A stretch of 64,000 nucleotides of DNA from Porticoccus sp950063125 (GCF_963973895.1 NZ_CAXBBF010000001.1); one strand, 5' to 3'; counted from the stretch's first letter, positions 26,616 to 35,975 are shown. Notes: a model not told the origin generated them from the letters alone. Numbers and translations are program-made.

Positions 26616-27623
26616 TCACTCAGGTTTGAGGCCGTTCAGCCCGACAAAAGTTCCTCCGTTACGATAGCTCAGGTCGCGCATCAGCGCAGCAAATCTCGAC
26701 GCCGTCTGCAGATTGCCACCCTTGACCATGAAATGTACCGGGAAACCGATCGTATGGATACGAACCAGTTGCTGTCCACTGCGCCCCTCCCGATTGATTT
26801 TCTCGACACTGCTCAGGACCTCCGCTATGGACTGACCGGTGAAATCGTCACCCAGCACATAGAGGCTGATCTTTCGGTCCGGCGCATAGAACCGGCGAAT
26901 CGCATGCTGTACGCCCTCCACCGGGCTGGAGTTGCTGAAGGGCGTCCAGCTGGCCAGCCGGTCGATAATCGCCTTGCGCCGGGCCGGTGTATCGGGAATC
27001 CATTTGTCGCGATAGGTGGAGAACATGTAGCCCCCCATGTCGTTCATCACCTGGATGCCTTTTACCCTCGGATAGATATTGAGAATGTTGATCATTTCCT
27101 GGCGCAGTCGTGGCCAGGCAAAATTGAACATGCTGCCAGAGGTGTCGATGATGAAAACGATGTATTCGCTGTCCACCGGTATACCGCCAATCAATGATCG
27201 TTTATCGGGCGTCTGTCGGGCTTTTAAGCGTGCCATTTCCTCCGTAAGCACCTGCAGGGCCAGTGTCAGCTTATCCTGTTCGGTGGTATCCGATTGTGCC
27301 ACGGCATCCCGCTGTCGGCGAACGCTGGCCAGCTCGGACTGCAACCGGGCGATGCGTTGGCGAATATCGGAGAGTTGTTCCTCCTTGGATAGCAGATCGC
27401 GATTTAAAACGCGGGCTTCCCCTCGTATCTCGAAGACCTGCTGCTGTAATTCGGCCACGCTGCCTTCCGCCGGTTGCACCGAGTCCTCAAAAGCCGTCGA
27501 GTCGACGGTTTTGGCGATCAGCAATAACAGCACGATCGCGCCGAACCCGCAGCTGATGACATCCAGAAACGAAATGCTGATCTCGGCTGTATTACCCCGC
27601 TCTTTGCGCCGGCGGATACTCAT
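26616..27623 (-). CDS. VWA-domain protein with ExbD/TolR-like membrane anchor (VWA1)
   Basis: A 335-residue protein. Basic cytoplasmic tail (SIRRRKER), one membrane helix at about residues 17-41 with SFLDVISCGFGA, a coiled coil of about 60-150 (LQQQVFEIRGEARVLNRDLL and on), then a VWA domain with the MIDAS motif DTSGS. FLDV at residues 19-22 (Asp21) aligns with PFIDV of ExbD, whose Asp is the proton-path residue. The VWA domain would be periplasmic. ATG overlaps the stop of the sister VWA2 gene by four bases. Confidence 0.9.
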   Translation of the reverse strand: MSIRRRKERGNTAEISISFLDVISCGFGAIVLLLLIAKTVDSTAFEDSVQPAEGSVAELQQQVFEIRGEARVLNRDLLSKEEQLSDIRQRIARLQSELASVRRQRDAVAQSDTTEQDKLTLALQVLTEEMARLKARQTPDKRSLIGGIPVDSEYIVFIIDTSGSMFNFAWPRLRQEMINILNIYPRVKGIQVMNDMGGYMFSTYRDKWIPDTPARRKAIIDRLASWTPFSNSSPVEGVQHAIRRFYAPDRKISLYVLGDDFTGQSIAEVLSSVEKINREGRSGQQLVRIHTIGFPVHFMVKGGNLQTASRFAALMRDLSYRNGGTFVGLNGLKPE

Positions 27624-28684
27624 GGCCAGTCCCTCGAAGGGCTCATGAAAGAGCCCTGGCTGGACAGGGCCAGTTGCCAGAAACTGGCAGCCGCCATGGG
27701 GTCACCTTCCATCGGAAACAGCAGAATATTGACCGGCAGGCGACGGGGCAACATCTGTGTGGCCTCGGCAAACAGCTTCAGGCGATCCCGCCCGGTGATG
27801 GTTTTGAACCCCGAGGGTTTTCTGCCCTGGGTGGGCAAACCATCGGTGATTAAAAACAGGTTGTCCGGCGGGGTATCGAAACTGTTAATGGCCAGAAATG
27901 CATTGATCAGGCTGCTGCCCCCGGCGGGCACTACCTGTGTCAGTTTTTTGATGGCACTATCGAGGCCCTGGCGGTCGGCGGTATCTCGCCAGCGCCGGTC
28001 GTCACCCGCGACCGCTTCGGCTGCGGTGTTGAATACATAGATCTGGTAGCGGCTGTCCTGCGGTAATTGCGCTACCAGCCACTCGGTGGTGCGGATGGCC
28101 CGCTGCCATTTCTCGGAGTTTCGCTTGACGGAATCGCTCATGTTGCGACGCCGGATCACGTTGACAATAGAGTCAGAAAGCATGCTGGCTGAGGCATCCA
28201 CCAGGATCAGGATTTGCTTCCCCCCCAGTTTCAAACCGGTCAGATACTGCCGTTCACCATCACCGATAAATTGCCGCACATTGTCGGCATTCCCCTGTTC
28301 CCGAAGATTGGCAGTTTCCCGTTCCAGGGTTTCGACCTGCTTGCGCAGGATTTCGATTTGCTGTTCCGGATCCGCCTGGGCGCTGAGTTCGCGGCGGGTT
28401 TTTTCGATATCGGCGACCACCCTCGCCGATAGCCCCTGCGCTTCCACCAGTGATTCATCAATGCGTGCCAGGCTGTTGCGCAGTTCCACCAGCGCTTCCT
28501 CGCCGACCCGCAAATCCTCCTGCAGCAGATTCACTTCCGCATTCAGCAGGGGATCAGCGGATTCCAGGGATGTTACGTCATGTTTGAGAATCAGGAAAAG
28601 CAGGGTAACCGCGCCAAAACCACAGGCCATGATGTCGAGGAACGACAGGCTGAAGGCGCTTATCCTGTGTTTCGAGCGGCGCAA
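27620..28684 (-). CDS. VWA-domain protein with ExbD/TolR-like membrane anchor (VWA2)
   Basis: A 354-residue sister of VWA1: basic tail (MRRSKHR), membrane helix with SFLDIMACGFGA at residues 14-25 (Asp17), coiled coil of about 45-140, then VWA. Its MIDAS is degenerate, reading DASAS where VWA1 has DTSGS, so metal binding may differ. Start is TTG 28684 with GAGG about nine bases upstream. The two share the helix motif CGFGA and could form a heterodimeric stator-like pair with the channel protein nearby. Confidence 0.9.
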   Translation of the reverse strand: MRRSKHRISAFSLSFLDIMACGFGAVTLLFLILKHDVTSLESADPLLNAEVNLLQEDLRVGEEALVELRNSLARIDESLVEAQGLSARVVADIEKTRRELSAQADPEQQIEILRKQVETLERETANLREQGNADNVRQFIGDGERQYLTGLKLGGKQILILVDASASMLSDSIVNVIRRRNMSDSVKRNSEKWQRAIRTTEWLVAQLPQDSRYQIYVFNTAAEAVAGDDRRWRDTADRQGLDSAIKKLTQVVPAGGSSLINAFLAINSFDTPPDNLFLITDGLPTQGRKPSGFKTITGRDRLKLFAEATQMLPRRLPVNILLFPMEGDPMAAASFWQLALSSQGSFMSPSRDWP

Positions 28685-28685
28685 A

Positions 28686-30008
28686 TCAGGTCACCTCGAT
28701 CAGGTCCAGCTGATCGCCATCTATCTGGAGACTGTCGCCGGCCCGCAGGTCCGCGGGGTCACCTTCGACCGTAACAGCAGAGCTTTCGGTCCTGAGCTGC
28801 ACACTGTCCTGTTCGCGAACCAGGCAGCAGTCGCCCCCGGCGCCATGTGTAAAACGCAATTGATCGCCATCCCGCGTAATCGCCAGACGATTGCCGATGG
28901 CATAGGCCCGGTGTCGATAAAGTAGGTGGGTCGCAGCGGCGGAGGCTTTTGACAGGGTGTCCGGCTGGGGCTCCGGCTCATACGTCTGTTCGGACGCCGC
29001 CGCTGTTGCTGTGCCGATGGCAGCTGATTTGCAGGGAAGTCGGGTAATAAAGTGGAGGTTTTCAGGATCTCCGATGATGACCTCCAGGTGATGTCGGCAA
29101 CCGGTAATGGCGGCGTTCTCGTCCAGCGTAGCAAATGGGGCGAGCTGCTCCCGAATGCCCGGCAATTGCGCGGCGCGATGACTGAGTAGCAGGGTCTCGC
29201 CATTGGTTTTCAGGTCCGACAGTTTGCTCTGCAGCAACTGGAATCGCGATGCGCTGCTGGCCAGCAGCTCGGTGCGACTGAGCACCAGTCGGTAGTGCCC
29301 CTGTGGGCTGTCCAGCTCGGCGGTGATTTCCGCCTGACCCTGCAGTGCCGACAACCAGACCGGCAAGCGATTGTACAGCTGTTGCTCTCCCGCTGCGGTG
29401 TGCAGGGGATCATAGCGGTACTGCCGGATAAACTGGTTGGCAATCTGCTGTGCCCAGATGTCATGGAAAGCTTTCAGGCCAACGTTGCTGATGATTTCCA
29501 CGCCGGTGCGCTCAATCTGCTGGGCCACATCAAGCCGGGTAATCACGGTCTGGTGGAGCTGAATATCCAGATGGACCAGGGTCCCGGTTGCATCAGAGCG
29601 ACTGGCGGCGGCCACCGCGGCATCCACCAGCCCGGTTGCCTCAAATGGCGAGGCCTTCACCAGGCCTAGCAGAATGGACAACTGGCCCCGATCAAAACTG
29701 CCGGGAACGGCAAAGACCACCTGATCCGGGTGACCGCTGTCGCGGTGCAGTGCCAGAAGTTGCGCGTAGGCCATATCGGCGTAGTGGCGCGCGTGTTTGC
29801 TGGTGACGGGCAGGGGGGACAGGTTGAGTTGCCACCAGTACTGGTTGAAGCTCTGTTGCGGTTCCAGGTAGGCGCGCTGTAGGGCGGCCTCACCGGTGGT
29901 AATACCCTCGGGGGTGAGCAGTGCATAGCCGGGACTGACGGTCAAATCACCCCGATCGTTTACGCAGCAAATGCCTGCGTCATTCAATTCGATGATGGCA
30001 ACACTCAT
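28686..30008 (-). CDS. Actin/Hsp70-like ATPase-fold protein with FHA-like C-terminus
   Basis: A 440-residue cytoplasmic-looking protein. The N-terminal part has actin/Hsp70-like traits: a first phosphate-like strand-loop (VAIIELNDAGICCV), a second (GTLVHLDIQLHQT, about 142-154) and an adenosine-like region (ETLLLSHRAAQLPGI). The C-terminal ~80 residues read as a beta-rich module (AYAIGNRLAITRDG ... LRAGDSLQIDGDQLDLI) with a weak FHA look. No Walker motifs are seen. Adjacent to the channel gene (20-base gap) and VWA2, it could be a regulator or scaffold. Fold assignment is by pattern only. Confidence 0.75.
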   Translation of the reverse strand: MSVAIIELNDAGICCVNDRGDLTVSPGYALLTPEGITTGEAALQRAYLEPQQSFNQYWWQLNLSPLPVTSKHARHYADMAYAQLLALHRDSGHPDQVVFAVPGSFDRGQLSILLGLVKASPFEATGLVDAAVAAASRSDATGTLVHLDIQLHQTVITRLDVAQQIERTGVEIISNVGLKAFHDIWAQQIANQFIRQYRYDPLHTAAGEQQLYNRLPVWLSALQGQAEITAELDSPQGHYRLVLSRTELLASSASRFQLLQSKLSDLKTNGETLLLSHRAAQLPGIREQLAPFATLDENAAITGCRHHLEVIIGDPENLHFITRLPCKSAAIGTATAAASEQTYEPEPQPDTLSKASAAATHLLYRHRAYAIGNRLAITRDGDQLRFTHGAGGDCCLVREQDSVQLRTESSAVTVEGDPADLRAGDSLQIDGDQLDLIEVT

Positions 30009-30028
30009 GATGTGGTCTGTCCCGCTGT

Positions 30029-30826
30029 TCAGTCGGTTTTCAGGTGACGCAGCAAATTGCTGTCACAGTAGCTGTGGGTGTCCAGCACCAGCCGCTCCTG
30101 GAGCAGCTGCAGTTGATGCAGCATGAACATCACTACAATGCTGATCACCAGTGCAATAAATGTGGAATTGAACGCTACCCCCAGACTGGCCGTGACACCG
30201 GCAATATCGCCTTCCACCGCCTTGTGTGCCTGGCTTAGGGCCTCGCCGATACCGCGAACCGTGCCGATAAAACCGATGGATGGAATTGCCCAGGCGATAT
30301 AGCGCACCATGGACAATTCCGAGTCGAGCCGGTCGGATTCGGTATCCAGTACGTCGCCCACGGCGCTGGAAACGTCCTGGATGTTGCGCGTGGAACCGAA
30401 GCGCTGCAGTGCCGCCAGTAGTGTCCGGGGGACCAGATAGCCCTGCTGTGCCTCGGGCAGGGCCTGAACGGGACGGGACATTTGTCGCGCATCCTCCGGC
30501 AGCACACGGCTGCCCTCGCTGACACCGAGCAACTGCAGGGACAGCAGCTTCCGCTCATTGAGGGTGCGGCGGGCTTTATAACCCATGATGGCAAAGGCCC
30601 ACAGCATCAGAATAAAGCAGGCTTCCTGTTCGTAATCTTTCACCACAATGTAAAAAGAGCGCTCTGCCACATAGGCTTCGCCCGCGGCTTCCCGGGCCAA
30701 CTGCTCCTGTAAAATGGCATTGGCGTTGGGGCGAATCAGCGTCACGTAGAAACTGTGCACCAGAATCAGGGCCAGAATCAGGGCGAACAGCTGGTAGAGA
30801 AACTCCGAGGAGGTGTTATTCCGCAT
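30029..30826 (-). CDS. MotA/TolQ/ExbB proton channel family protein
   Basis: A 265-residue inner-membrane protein. Helices are near residues 10-32, 67-85, 178-200 and 212-238. The conserved MotA_ExbB block is clear: YIAWAIPSIGFIGTVRGIGEAL followed by DIAGVTASLGVAFNSTFIAL. TolQ/ExbB/MotA subunits form the ring around an ExbD-type dimer and use proton flow to do periplasmic work. In the same operon the only proteins with an ExbD-type helix are VWA1 and VWA2, so these are its predicted partners. Confidence 0.92.
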   Translation of the reverse strand: MRNNTSSEFLYQLFALILALILVHSFYVTLIRPNANAILQEQLAREAAGEAYVAERSFYIVVKDYEQEACFILMLWAFAIMGYKARRTLNERKLLSLQLLGVSEGSRVLPEDARQMSRPVQALPEAQQGYLVPRTLLAALQRFGSTRNIQDVSSAVGDVLDTESDRLDSELSMVRYIAWAIPSIGFIGTVRGIGEALSQAHKAVEGDIAGVTASLGVAFNSTFIALVISIVVMFMLHQLQLLQERLVLDTHSYCDSNLLRHLKTD

Positions 30827-30898
30827 AGGTGGCTACTCCGCAAATATCCGGGCCGGGTTGATGATAACTGGCAGGGTTGTAATGGCTGTGTGAGGGTG

Positions 30899-31192
30899 TC
30901 ATATATCCACCGGAAAAGGGATGGCAATATCCTCGGAAATTTCTTCCGTCGGCGAAAAATCGGGGGTTGACCGCTTCGACGTGCTTGGCGGGGCCGGTTT
31001 GGCCGGTGGCGGGCTGGCGGTATCGCGGTCTGATTGCTTACCGGACGCGTCTGTCGCCTGGGCCTGTTTTGCGCCTGGCTCTTTACCTGGCTCTGGCTCT
31101 GGTTCATTGGCATTGGCATTGGCGATCAGGCAGGCCGGGAGTCCGCCTATCAGCAGCGCCGCGAGGCAGATCTTGAGAGTCTTTAGCACCAC
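30899..31192 (-). CDS. Small Pro/Glu-rich secreted protein
   Basis: A 97-residue protein from GTG 31192 (GGAG nine bases upstream, inside the end of the PEGA gene). A signal-like N-terminus (TLKICLAALLIGGLPACLIANANA) leads to a low-complexity Pro, Glu, Lys and Ala-rich chain ending IAIPFPVDI. There is a Cys in LPACL, which could be a lipobox. It resembles a periplasm-spanning linker or spacer. Its stop lies 72 bases before the channel gene. Confidence 0.65.
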   Translation of the reverse strand: MVLKTLKICLAALLIGGLPACLIANANANEPEPEPGKEPGAKQAQATDASGKQSDRDTASPPPAKPAPPSTSKRSTPDFSPTEEISEDIAIPFPVDI

Positions 31193-31198
31193 AGGTTA

Positions 31199-33256
31199 TC
31201 ACTCCACATTGCGTGCCACCCTGAAGCCCAGGTCGTCCCGGCCATCGAGACCGTAATCGCGGTAGGACAGTCGCAGTTGAATGATGTTGCCGTGGCGCCA
31301 GCTGGCACCCCGAATCACGCGAAATTCACCGGAAGCCGGTCCGGTGGGATCTTTTTCAGCACCGCTACCAAGACTGAATTCAATGCCATAATAATCATTG
31401 ACCCACTCTGCCACATTGCCCTCCAGGTCGTGGAGCCCCCGGTGATTGGCGGAGAAGCTGCCCACCGGTGCAGAGACGGCAAAACCGTCGTTGTAGCCGG
31501 TCAGCACCTGGTCAACCATTCTCGAAGCACTGCTGTCGGCAAAATTTCCGGCGCCGTCGGCCGGTGGAAACTGCTGTCCCCAGCCAAAGCGTTTTGCATC
31601 GCCGGAGGTGGCCCGCGCCGCCCATGCCCATTCCGCTTCAGTGGGCAGGCGGTAGCCGTTTGCAGCGGGGTTGGTGCCGGTGATCTTGCCGCCGGACTCC
31701 CTGTAGAAAAGCGGCAGATTTTCTCTGGCGCTCAGCCAGTTACAATAGCGGGCAGCCTGATTCCAGCTGACATTGACCACCGGTTGCTCCGGTTGGTCCA
31801 GCGTTGTGCCGCGCACATGTGATGAACTGTGCTGTCGGGCAAACTGCTTGAATTGCCGATTGGTCACTTCTTTGGTAGCGAGGTAGAACGGACGGGTCAG
31901 TTGCACATTGCGCAATACTTCATTGGCCCGCCGACCGGTTTCACGGCGCGGTGCGCCCATCGTGAAGGTGCCCTCGGGTCGGAATAGTGTCAATGTCTGC
32001 CCCGCCTTGCTGGTAATACTGGTGGGTGTGTTGGCCCACCTGGCGGCCTGCTCTGTGAGCAGCTTTACCTGTACCAGTTGATCGAGTCCGGGTTTTGGCG
32101 TGATGGTGCGCGTTTCAGTGGCGTAGCCGGGCTTGCGGATTTCTATCCGGTGGGGGCGGGCAGGCAGGCTGAAGGTCTGGCCCGGCTTGCCCCTTGCTAC
32201 CCCGTCGATCCAGACAGTCGCATCTGCCGGACTGGCGGATACCCGGATTTTGCCCATGCTGGCATTGAGGGTGATCGACAGTTGCCTTTTCTCGCCTGCA
32301 GAGAGCGTCAGCGCCTGTTTGCTGGTGACATAGCCGTTGGCAAAAAAGGACAGTTGGTGTGACTGATCTGGCGGCAATTCCAGATCCAGCGGTGTGACGC
32401 CCCGATAGGCACCGTTTACCGTCACGGTAGCGCCGTTCGGTGAGCTGGTCACTGAGACGGTTGCATCGGCGGGCTCGAAAATGATCTCTGGTAGTGTCAG
32501 GGTTTCACCCACGCCGACGCGCAGCTTTTGCTGCCAGGTCTTGAACCCCTCTAGCTGCACACGGACATCCTCGCCCTTGGCAAGGAGTTCTGTGACCAGG
32601 GGGGTACGACCTCGCGATTCGCCCTCGATAATGACCTCCGCCCCGCTGGGTTTGGAGCTTAACTGAACCTGCCCCCAGGCCGGTGCGAGGGTCACTGCCA
32701 GTGATTGGGTGCGATCCAGGCCGACGATGGTCACGGTGTCTTTTGCGGGGGAATAGCGCGGGGCCTGGACGACCAGTTGGTGATCGCCCGGTGGCAGGTC
32801 ACGAACCGTCAGGGGTGTTGTTCCTGCAGGTTCGCCGTTTACCAGTACCTCCGCACCGGCGGGGGTGCTGGAAAGATCCAGATGGCCCGGTTTTTTAGCC
32901 ATCGCCAGTTCCAGCAACTGATGCTTGTCGGGGCCGACTGAAAAGGCCTGTTGCAAGGGGAGGTAGCCCTCAGCCGTGGCACTTATCCGATAATCCCCCG
33001 GACGAATCAGATAGTGGTCAGCCAGTTTGAACGTGATGCCGCCACTGATCGAGAGGTCGGCGCTGGCGGGACTGACTTGTACGACCACCGATTTGGCCGT
33101 GAACAAAAATCCCAGAATCAGGCCGCTCATCAGCAGTGCTGCGGCGATGATGCCCGTCAGGGGTTTGATGGTGAAACGTCTGCTGGCAGCGGTCTCGTCC
33201 AAGGGGACAAAGGTTGCCGGCTTGATAGTCTGAGGCTGTTGCCGATGCTCGGTCAC
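31199..33256 (-). CDS. PEGA-repeat protein with FGE/SUMF1-like C-terminal domain
   Basis: A 685-residue protein with a short cytoplasmic N-tail, membrane helix (about 32-54), then about five PEGA-type beta modules, each with a TPAGAEVLVNGEPAG-like core (near 58, 120, 197, 270 and 340), and a formylglycine-generating-enzyme-fold domain from about residue 425 (GTFTMGAP, YCNWLSA, NGYRLPTEAEWAWAAR, VAEWVNDYYG, FRVARN). The paired active-site Cys of true FGE enzymes is missing: the RGASWRHG segment has none. I infer a binding or structural role. Start is GTG overlapping the prior stop by four bases. Confidence 0.9.
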   Translation of the reverse strand: MTEHRQQPQTIKPATFVPLDETAASRRFTIKPLTGIIAAALLMSGLILGFLFTAKSVVVQVSPASADLSISGGITFKLADHYLIRPGDYRISATAEGYLPLQQAFSVGPDKHQLLELAMAKKPGHLDLSSTPAGAEVLVNGEPAGTTPLTVRDLPPGDHQLVVQAPRYSPAKDTVTIVGLDRTQSLAVTLAPAWGQVQLSSKPSGAEVIIEGESRGRTPLVTELLAKGEDVRVQLEGFKTWQQKLRVGVGETLTLPEIIFEPADATVSVTSSPNGATVTVNGAYRGVTPLDLELPPDQSHQLSFFANGYVTSKQALTLSAGEKRQLSITLNASMGKIRVSASPADATVWIDGVARGKPGQTFSLPARPHRIEIRKPGYATETRTITPKPGLDQLVQVKLLTEQAARWANTPTSITSKAGQTLTLFRPEGTFTMGAPRRETGRRANEVLRNVQLTRPFYLATKEVTNRQFKQFARQHSSSHVRGTTLDQPEQPVVNVSWNQAARYCNWLSARENLPLFYRESGGKITGTNPAANGYRLPTEAEWAWAARATSGDAKRFGWGQQFPPADGAGNFADSSASRMVDQVLTGYNDGFAVSAPVGSFSANHRGLHDLEGNVAEWVNDYYGIEFSLGSGAEKDPTGPASGEFRVIRGASWRHGNIIQLRLSYRDYGLDGRDDLGFRVARNVE

Positions 33257-34752
33257 GAGATTGGATCCTGGCAGATCACTACCACCGGTTGGCTGAGTCC
33301 TTCCGGGCCAAGCTGGAACTCCACCCGGACATCCCGATAGCCGCGACGGGTTCCCACTGCGACGTATTTTCCGGGAATCAGTGAGATCTGCTTGCGCTGA
33401 AACTTACCGAGTTCGCCCTGTCGGTAGAGTGTGACCAGGGTGTCCTGGTCGGACACCAGCTCCACCTGAACCGGGGTGGTCGCTGTGGTCACCGTTTGAT
33501 CCAGGCGGCTGATCTGTTCCTTTAATTTGGCGCCGGGAGACTTGATGGCTCGTGCGTCAGCCAGAATCCGTTGAGCCTCTTGTCGTACGTTATCGGATGA
33601 CAGGCGCAGCGGCTGATCAAGTATGCCGCGAATCTGGTCGTCCAGTTGTGCGCGGGCAGCACTGCGAATCTGCCCCAGCCGGGCCTCCATCACGGAGCTG
33701 TCGATCGCCATAACCCTGGCGTAGGTATCCCGGGCCTGATGCCACTGCTCGCGACTTTCAAGCGCTGTGGCCTGACTCAGCAGGGATTGAAGGGTTTGCT
33801 TGGTGGCGGCACTGGATGCCTGGGTGAGCCCGCTGCGGGCCGCCGGATCATCCGGCTTGAGTTGCAGTGCCTGTTTAAACGCGGTTTTTGCGCTGTCCAG
33901 CTGGTTGCGTTCCAGTGCGGTGTAACCACGGCTCATGGTCTCATTAAACCGGTTGTCCAGGATTTTGGCGTTGACGGCTTCCAGGCCGGCAGCGGCGGGA
34001 GCGTGGTCAGCGTCCAGTTTCAGCGCTTCCCGATAGTGGATTCTGGCTTGGGACAGGTCGTTGTTTTGCCGGGCGATAGCGGCCTCTGCCACCAGCTCAA
34101 TGACCTGGTCCAGCACCTCAGCTCTGGCCAGGCCGCGGGCCGCCTCGGCATTATCCGGCGCAATGGCCTGCACCTGTTCAAACTGTTGGATTGCTTCCTC
34201 GGCATCACCGTTGTTGAGCGCGGTTTGTCCCGCCGCCAGTGCGTCGCTGACCCGCTGAGGGATCGCCGTTTCCAGTGCGGTGAGCTGATCCAGGGCTGAC
34301 TGGTAGGCGCCCTGTGCCTGATCGAAGGCGCGCTGGCGATAGTGGGTATCGCCGGTTGCTGCAACCGCAAGCGCCCTGTCAAAGGCTTCCCTGTCCCAGA
34401 GTTCTACATTTTTGCTCTCGAGAAAGGCCTGCTTTTCCAGGATCTTGCTCAGTACATCCTGTGCCGCACGCCTCGCTGTGGCTAACTGCGCATCGCGGAA
34501 CGGTGATTCCGCCGTTGGGGCGGCGGTGCGGTCAGATGCAATTGGCACAGGGGGGGTGTCCGGCGGTTGAACCAGTGCCGGAAGTACAAAGATCACTACC
34601 AATGCCAGCAGCACACAGATGGCCAGCGCCACCCAGCTGGCGCGTCGCTGTTGCCAGGGCAGGTTCTCCGCTTTGCCGTTGTCGTCGGCGGTGACGGGAG
34701 TAAATGCTATGTCGCTCGGCCTGATCGGGTCCTGGTCGTTACTTGTACTCAT
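33253..34752 (-). CDS. TPR-repeat membrane protein
   Basis: A 499-residue protein from ATG 34752. It has a short cytoplasmic tail, a membrane helix at about 40-60, then many TPR-like helical repeats in the periplasm (NNGDAEEAIQQFEQVQAI, ARIHYREALKLDADHAPA, DSAKTAFKQALQLKPDD, ARDTYARVMAIDSSV). The last ~70 residues (VQVELVSDQDTLVTLYRQG ... LIPGKYVAVGTRRGYRD) form a PEGA-like beta module. It is coupled to the PEGA/FGE gene, so the two probably act in one complex. Confidence 0.85.
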   Translation of the reverse strand: MSTSNDQDPIRPSDIAFTPVTADDNGKAENLPWQQRRASWVALAICVLLALVVIFVLPALVQPPDTPPVPIASDRTAAPTAESPFRDAQLATARRAAQDVLSKILEKQAFLESKNVELWDREAFDRALAVAATGDTHYRQRAFDQAQGAYQSALDQLTALETAIPQRVSDALAAGQTALNNGDAEEAIQQFEQVQAIAPDNAEAARGLARAEVLDQVIELVAEAAIARQNNDLSQARIHYREALKLDADHAPAAAGLEAVNAKILDNRFNETMSRGYTALERNQLDSAKTAFKQALQLKPDDPAARSGLTQASSAATKQTLQSLLSQATALESREQWHQARDTYARVMAIDSSVMEARLGQIRSAARAQLDDQIRGILDQPLRLSSDNVRQEAQRILADARAIKSPGAKLKEQISRLDQTVTTATTPVQVELVSDQDTLVTLYRQGELGKFQRKQISLIPGKYVAVGTRRGYRDVRVEFQLGPEGLSQPVVVICQDPIS

Positions 34753-34757
34753 GGGGC

Positions 34758-35975
34758 TTAAATTCCACCGCGTTCGGCCTGGTAAATCTCCCGCAGCAGG
34801 GTTTTCCACTGTGCATATTGGGCGGCAGCATTGCCGGTCAGGGTAATTGTGCGATCTTCCAGCTCAATGACCCTGGGTTCTATTTCGGCTTCAAGCGATT
34901 GGGCGAGCTCGGCGAGGGTGTCCTCATGAATCTGCAGTTCGGCCCTTTTTGACAGACCGCTTTTTACCAGCAGGGCTCCGCTACCGATAGCCACTGCCCC
35001 GGCAGCGCGTCCGGAACCGCTGTTGCTGCCGGAGGCCAGAATACCGCCGATAATCGCGGCTACCCCGCCAATAGTGCGATTGCGGGATTGGCGTTTCAGT
35101 TCTCTGAGCGCCACGAGCTCACCATAACTGGCGGCTCGCCATTCCTGATAGGGACTGTCCATACGGCGGGTAAATGCATCGTAATGTTCCTGCATAGTAT
35201 CGATGAAAAGGTAGTCTCGCTGACGAATCTGCCGGATGCGTTGCAGGATAGGATCATTCTCTGCCGGCAAACGGCTGATTTCCAGCTGGCCACCCGGTGT
35301 CTCCCTGATATGGTCGCTGAATGCCTCCGGGGAAAAGTCCCGCGCAAAACGCAGTTCCGCTATGGTGCGCAGCTTTTTGACATTCGCTGAACTCATCTGC
35401 TGGCGGTATTCCAGCAGGTCGTTGGCAATCCGGTTATAGAGGCCCTGAAAAGGGTCCCGCTGTAACTGATTTTGCCGGTTGTAGGCATAGTTGCCCACCG
35501 TTTCGGTGTAGGACTTGGTGTACCAGTGGCGGTTGCTGGAATCGGTGACGGTGATATCCAGTGCCAGTGTTTCGCCGTTGGAGGCGACGATTTTCCCGGC
35601 CACATAGACCTCTGCGACCGTTTCCCTGCCGGGTACCAATCGCACTGCGCCCCAGGCGCCGGTTTTCTGAATGGTCGCAGCCAGCTGGTTTGGCAGGTAC
35701 TGTGCTTCGGCTGTGCGTACGGTTGGCGAGACGCTGGTATCGTCTGATTCGATATTTTCCAGTCCGGGGTCGAAAGGCAGCACCGCCAGGTCGAGTAACT
35801 GTGATTCAACCACTGGCGCAGTCTGCTGCTCCAGCGGGGTCACAACCGTACTGGTGACGCGATTGGTGCTGCAGGCCGCCAATAACAGCAGCGCAGACAG
35901 AATGAAGACCCGTTGTAATAGACACTTCCAGCTGGCCAACCTGTTATCGCCCCTCTTTATATTTGCGGTATTCAT
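34758..35975 (-). CDS. Putative lipoprotein with possible CsgG-like region
   Basis: A 405-residue lipoprotein with lipobox LLLAAC (about residue 35). After the anchor, LLDLAVLPFDPGLENIES and VPGRETVAEVYVAGKIVASNG look like the nucleotide/tubulin-like strands seen in CsgG-type and LpoB-type proteins. The middle is charged and helical, and near 305-340 a Gly/Ser-rich hydrophobic patch (GGVAAIIGGILASGS ... AVAIGSGALLVKSG) could insert in a membrane. The assignment is weak. It overlaps the next upstream gene by 32 bases. Confidence 0.75.
   Translation of the reverse strand: MNTANIKRGDNRLASWKCLLQRVFILSALLLLAACSTNRVTSTVVTPLEQQTAPVVESQLLDLAVLPFDPGLENIESDDTSVSPTVRTAEAQYLPNQLAATIQKTGAWGAVRLVPGRETVAEVYVAGKIVASNGETLALDITVTDSSNRHWYTKSYTETVGNYAYNRQNQLQRDPFQGLYNRIANDLLEYRQQMSSANVKKLRTIAELRFARDFSPEAFSDHIRETPGGQLEISRLPAENDPILQRIRQIRQRDYLFIDTMQEHYDAFTRRMDSPYQEWRAASYGELVALRELKRQSRNRTIGGVAAIIGGILASGSNSGSGRAAGAVAIGSGALLVKSGLSKRAELQIHEDTLAELAQSLEAEIEPRVIELEDRTITLTGNAAAQYAQWKTLLREIYQAERGGI

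Noticed and set aside
31199..33256. True formylglycine-generating enzyme
   Set aside because: FGE fold is visible but the catalytic Cys pair is missing and no sulfatase is nearby.
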